A stretch of DNA of 64,000 bases, taken from assembly GCA_050289805.1 (NCBI GenBank), contig JBNKGL010000019.1:1-64000 (forward strand). Direction: 5' to 3'. This DNA comes from JAUILA01 sp050289805 (GTDB lineage Bacteria > Bacteroidota > Bacteroidia > Cytophagales > Cyclobacteriaceae). This document shows positions 62,153-64,000 of this stretch, one piece after another. Position numbers and translations under genes: made by a program. The stretch's first letter is position 1; each line of letters starts with the position of its first letter. The notes below the pieces were generated by a model. It was not told the DNA's origin. It ran no database searches and saw nothing but the letters and a program-made list of their open reading frames with translations.

Positions 62153-63700
62153 ATGGAGAATGAAGTTCGTGTCAGATTTGCGCCAAGTCCTACCGGAGCA
62201 TTGCATATAGGCGGGGTTCGCACCGCTCTTTACAATTATCTTTTCGCCCGGAAACACAACGGTAAGATGATCCTTCGAATCGAAGATACCGATCAGAACA
62301 GGTATGTTCCCGGCGCCGAGGAATACATCCTTGAGTCGTTGAAATGGGCTGGAATCGAGTACGATGAAGGCCCGGTTGTGGGAGGTCCATACGGTCCGTA
62401 CCGGCAATCTGAACGCAGAGATATCTATGCACAGTATGCTCAGTATCTGCTGGATCAGGGGCATGCATATTATGCGTTTGACACTCCTGAAGAGCTTGAT
62501 GCCATGAGAGAACGCCTCAAGGCAAGCCGTGTCGCATCGCTTCAGTATAATTCCATCACGCGGATGCAGATGAAAAATTCCCTTACCCTGGATGAGGAAG
62601 AGGTAAAACAACGTCTTGAATCCGGGGAACCCTATGTTATTCGCCTGAAGGTACCGAGAAAAGAGGAAGTTCGTCTGCATGATATGGTACGTGGATGGGT
62701 GATGGTACATTCATCTGCCATTGACGACAAAGTCCTGATGAAATCTGACGGGATGCCAACCTACCACCTGGCGAATGTGGTGGATGACCATTTGATGAAA
62801 ATCACCCATGTGATTCGTGGTGAAGAATGGTTGCCCAGTGCCCCACTGCACGTTCTTCTATACAGGTTTTTGGGATGGGAGGATACCATGCCCCAGTTCT
62901 GTCATCTGCCATTGCTCCTGAAACCCGATGGCAATGGAAAACTGAGTAAGCGTGACGGAGATAAACACGGTTTTCCGGTTTTCCCGATCGCGGGAGTATT
63001 TCCCGGAAAAGATGGCCAGGATGAAACCTATAATGGCTTCAGGGAAGCAGGTTATATACCGGAAGCATTTATTAATTTTCTGGCTTTTCTCGGGTGGAAT
63101 CCCGGTACTGAGCAGGAAATTTTTAACCTGGAGGAATTGATCAATGCCTTTAGTATTGAGCGCATTGGTAAATCCGGGGCAAAATTCGATATCGACAAGG
63201 CACGATGGTTCAATCAGCAATATCTCAACAACAAGCCCGCAGCTGAACTGACCGGCTACCTTAAAGCCGATTTGGATAGCGCAGGAATATCATATGACGA
63301 TGTTGATCTTGAAAAGGTATGTGACATTCTGAAGGGACGAATAACATTTCCTTCAGATCTCCTGAAAGAAGGCAAATTCCTGTTCATCACTCCTGAAGAT
63401 TATGATGAGCAGGTTGTTCGTAAAAAATGGAATCCGCTCGCTGTTGAATTTCTGGAATCATACCGGGATCGTATACTGGCTGTTGACATGCTCACTGCAG
63501 AAAATGCGAAAGCCACCCTGGACAACCTTCTTGAGGAAAAAGGCGTTAAACTAGGACAGGTGATGCAGGCACTTCGGCTCGCAATAACCGGCAGCGGCAC
63601 GGGCCCGGACCTCATGGAGATCCTGGCCGTTTTGGGAAAAGAAGAATCTGCAAAGCGCCTGAATAATGCTATTGAAAAATTACCTGTCGCCGCCGGCTGA
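62153..63700 (+). CDS. gltX: glutamyl-tRNA synthetase
   Basis: A 515-residue class I synthetase charging tRNA-Glu. The HIGH-type motif is PSPTGALHIGG (residues 11-21), the KMSKS-type is GKLSKRDG near residue 264, and the LRIEDTDQNRY segment recognises the substrate. The C-terminal anticodon-binding part is present. Slightly longer than the usual 470-500 residues, with an insert around 275-290 (FPVFPIAGVFPGK). Confidence 0.96.
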   Translation: MENEVRVRFAPSPTGALHIGGVRTALYNYLFARKHNGKMILRIEDTDQNRYVPGAEEYILESLKWAGIEYDEGPVVGGPYGPYRQSERRDIYAQYAQYLLDQGHAYYAFDTPEELDAMRERLKASRVASLQYNSITRMQMKNSLTLDEEEVKQRLESGEPYVIRLKVPRKEEVRLHDMVRGWVMVHSSAIDDKVLMKSDGMPTYHLANVVDDHLMKITHVIRGEEWLPSAPLHVLLYRFLGWEDTMPQFCHLPLLLKPDGNGKLSKRDGDKHGFPVFPIAGVFPGKDGQDETYNGFREAGYIPEAFINFLAFLGWNPGTEQEIFNLEELINAFSIERIGKSGAKFDIDKARWFNQQYLNNKPAAELTGYLKADLDSAGISYDDVDLEKVCDILKGRITFPSDLLKEGKFLFITPEDYDEQVVRKKWNPLAVEFLESYRDRILAVDMLTAENAKATLDNLLEEKGVKLGQVMQALRLAITGSGTGPDLMEILAVLGKEESAKRLNNAIEKLPVAAG

Positions 63701-63705
63701 AAACA

Positions 63706-63930
63706 ATGAAAAAGAAGAAGTCATCTAAACCGGAAAAGAAAAAACCCTCCGTAAACAAGGAGCTCGAAGGATTTGATATAAAGATTGATTCATTTGGTGA
63801 AATTCAATCCAGTTTTAATATTGACAAGATCAATGAATTCCTGAACCGGAATGTGGAAGATAAAAAGCTGATCAACAGGGAAGATCTTGATGAAATCAAA
63901 AAGGGCTCATCAAACGACGAGGAAGAATGA
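63706..63930 (+). CDS. small charged hypothetical protein
   Basis: The 74-residue protein has a strongly basic start (MKKKKSSKPEKKKPSVNKEL) and an acidic end (NDEEE), with a central FDIKIDSFGEIQSSFNIDKINEFLNRNVEDKKL. I recognise no family. It starts five bases after gltX and its stop overlaps the next start (ATGA). Confidence 0.65.
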   Translation: MKKKKSSKPEKKKPSVNKELEGFDIKIDSFGEIQSSFNIDKINEFLNRNVEDKKLINREDLDEIKKGSSNDEEE

Positions 63931-64000
63931 GATCACACGAAATTGACTATCGTATAATCGGGGAAAGCATCCAGATTGTTGAGGTGGAACTGGATCCGGG
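63927..64000 (+). CDS. AIM24/TIGR00266 family protein (truncated by window end)
   Basis: The first 24 codons of a gene that continues beyond the window: MRSHEIDYRIIGESIQIVEVE, then LDPG. This start (YRIIGxxxQxVEVELDPGE) is typical of the TIGR00266/AIM24 family, beta-helical proteins of unknown function. The start codon overlaps the stop of the preceding gene. The call rests on the short beginning alone. Confidence 0.65.
   Translation, partial: MRSHEIDYRIIGESIQIVEVELDP

Overview
The window is a stretch of bacterial chromosome from a member of the Bacteroidota, probably a Cytophagales-type lineage. The phylum call rests on several things: DUF4270 and DUF4834 proteins, FtsX/MacB-like permeases of about 800 residues, a long SecA of the Bacteroidota type, an archaeal-type GGGP synthase, lipoprotein signals throughout, promoter elements of the TAnnTTTG type, and the near absence of Shine-Dalgarno sequences. 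The rank below phylum is a guess. Coding density is very high and no gap between genes reaches 300 bases. I saw no rRNA, tRNA, CRISPR array or IS transposase.

Layout. 1-5.4 kb: a truncated BNR/VPS10-type repeat protein, a DUF418 membrane protein, a repeat-rich surface protein, and a ferredoxin-cyclase-globin fusion. 5.4-13.5 kb: an FtsX-type permease, an APC amino-acid permease, a cupin/flavin-oxidase pair with its terminator, a DUF4242/cyclase-like/AraC fusion regulator, and a lipoprotein. 13.5-17.9 kb: the GTPases era and der around a convergent metallophosphoesterase, then a very acidic small lipoprotein and a SprT-like protease. 17.9-21.1 kb: a minus-strand operon for cell-wall sugar recycling (RDD protein, small cytochrome b5, sugar kinase, murQ, unknown). 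21.2-28.6 kb: an M19 dipeptidase followed by the SpoIIM / membrane protein / DUF4129 / DUF4350 / MoxR / DUF58 cluster. 28.7-37.8 kb: carB, a DUF4834 protein, dapF, secA, a SPOR lipoprotein and an M20 amidohydrolase. 37.8-42.2 kb: a PiT-like membrane protein divergent from a Na/Pi symporter, a holin-like protein, a small membrane protein and GGGP synthase. 42.2-47.6 kb: an AraC regulator, an acyl-CoA dehydrogenase, a YugP-type zinc peptidase and the panC-panD-flippase operon. 47.7-51.8 kb: an orphan GT5-like domain, a DUF4270 lipoprotein and glmS. 51.8-60.2 kb: a nitrous-oxide reductase (nos) island. 60.2-64 kb: housekeeping genes including ridA and gltX, ending in a truncated AIM24/TIGR00266 gene.

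Main discovery. The whole nos block (cytochrome c, FAS1 lipoprotein, clade-II-like Sec-type NosZ, an unknown membrane protein, NosL, cupin, CopD-like protein, NosD, NosF, NosY, and a divergent Rrf2 regulator) is bounded by a perfect 40-bp direct repeat of the 3' end of glmS, at 51769-51808 and 60149-60188. This is what site-specific integration into the end of a conserved gene would leave, yet no recombinase is present. The nos operon has a predicted TAnnTTTG promoter. A TGAT-N4-ATCA palindrome of the CRP/FNR type lies about 40 bases upstream of its expected transcription start.

A second, linked observation is the gene at 4045. It joins a [2Fe-2S] ferredoxin, a class III nucleotide cyclase and a C-terminal globin in one chain. 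Upstream of it is an 11-base match to the nos palindrome, at nearly the same distance from a promoter-like box. A redox- or gas-sensing cyclase and nitrous-oxide respiration may therefore share a CRP/FNR-type regulator. The sequence shows the motifs; the circuit is inference.
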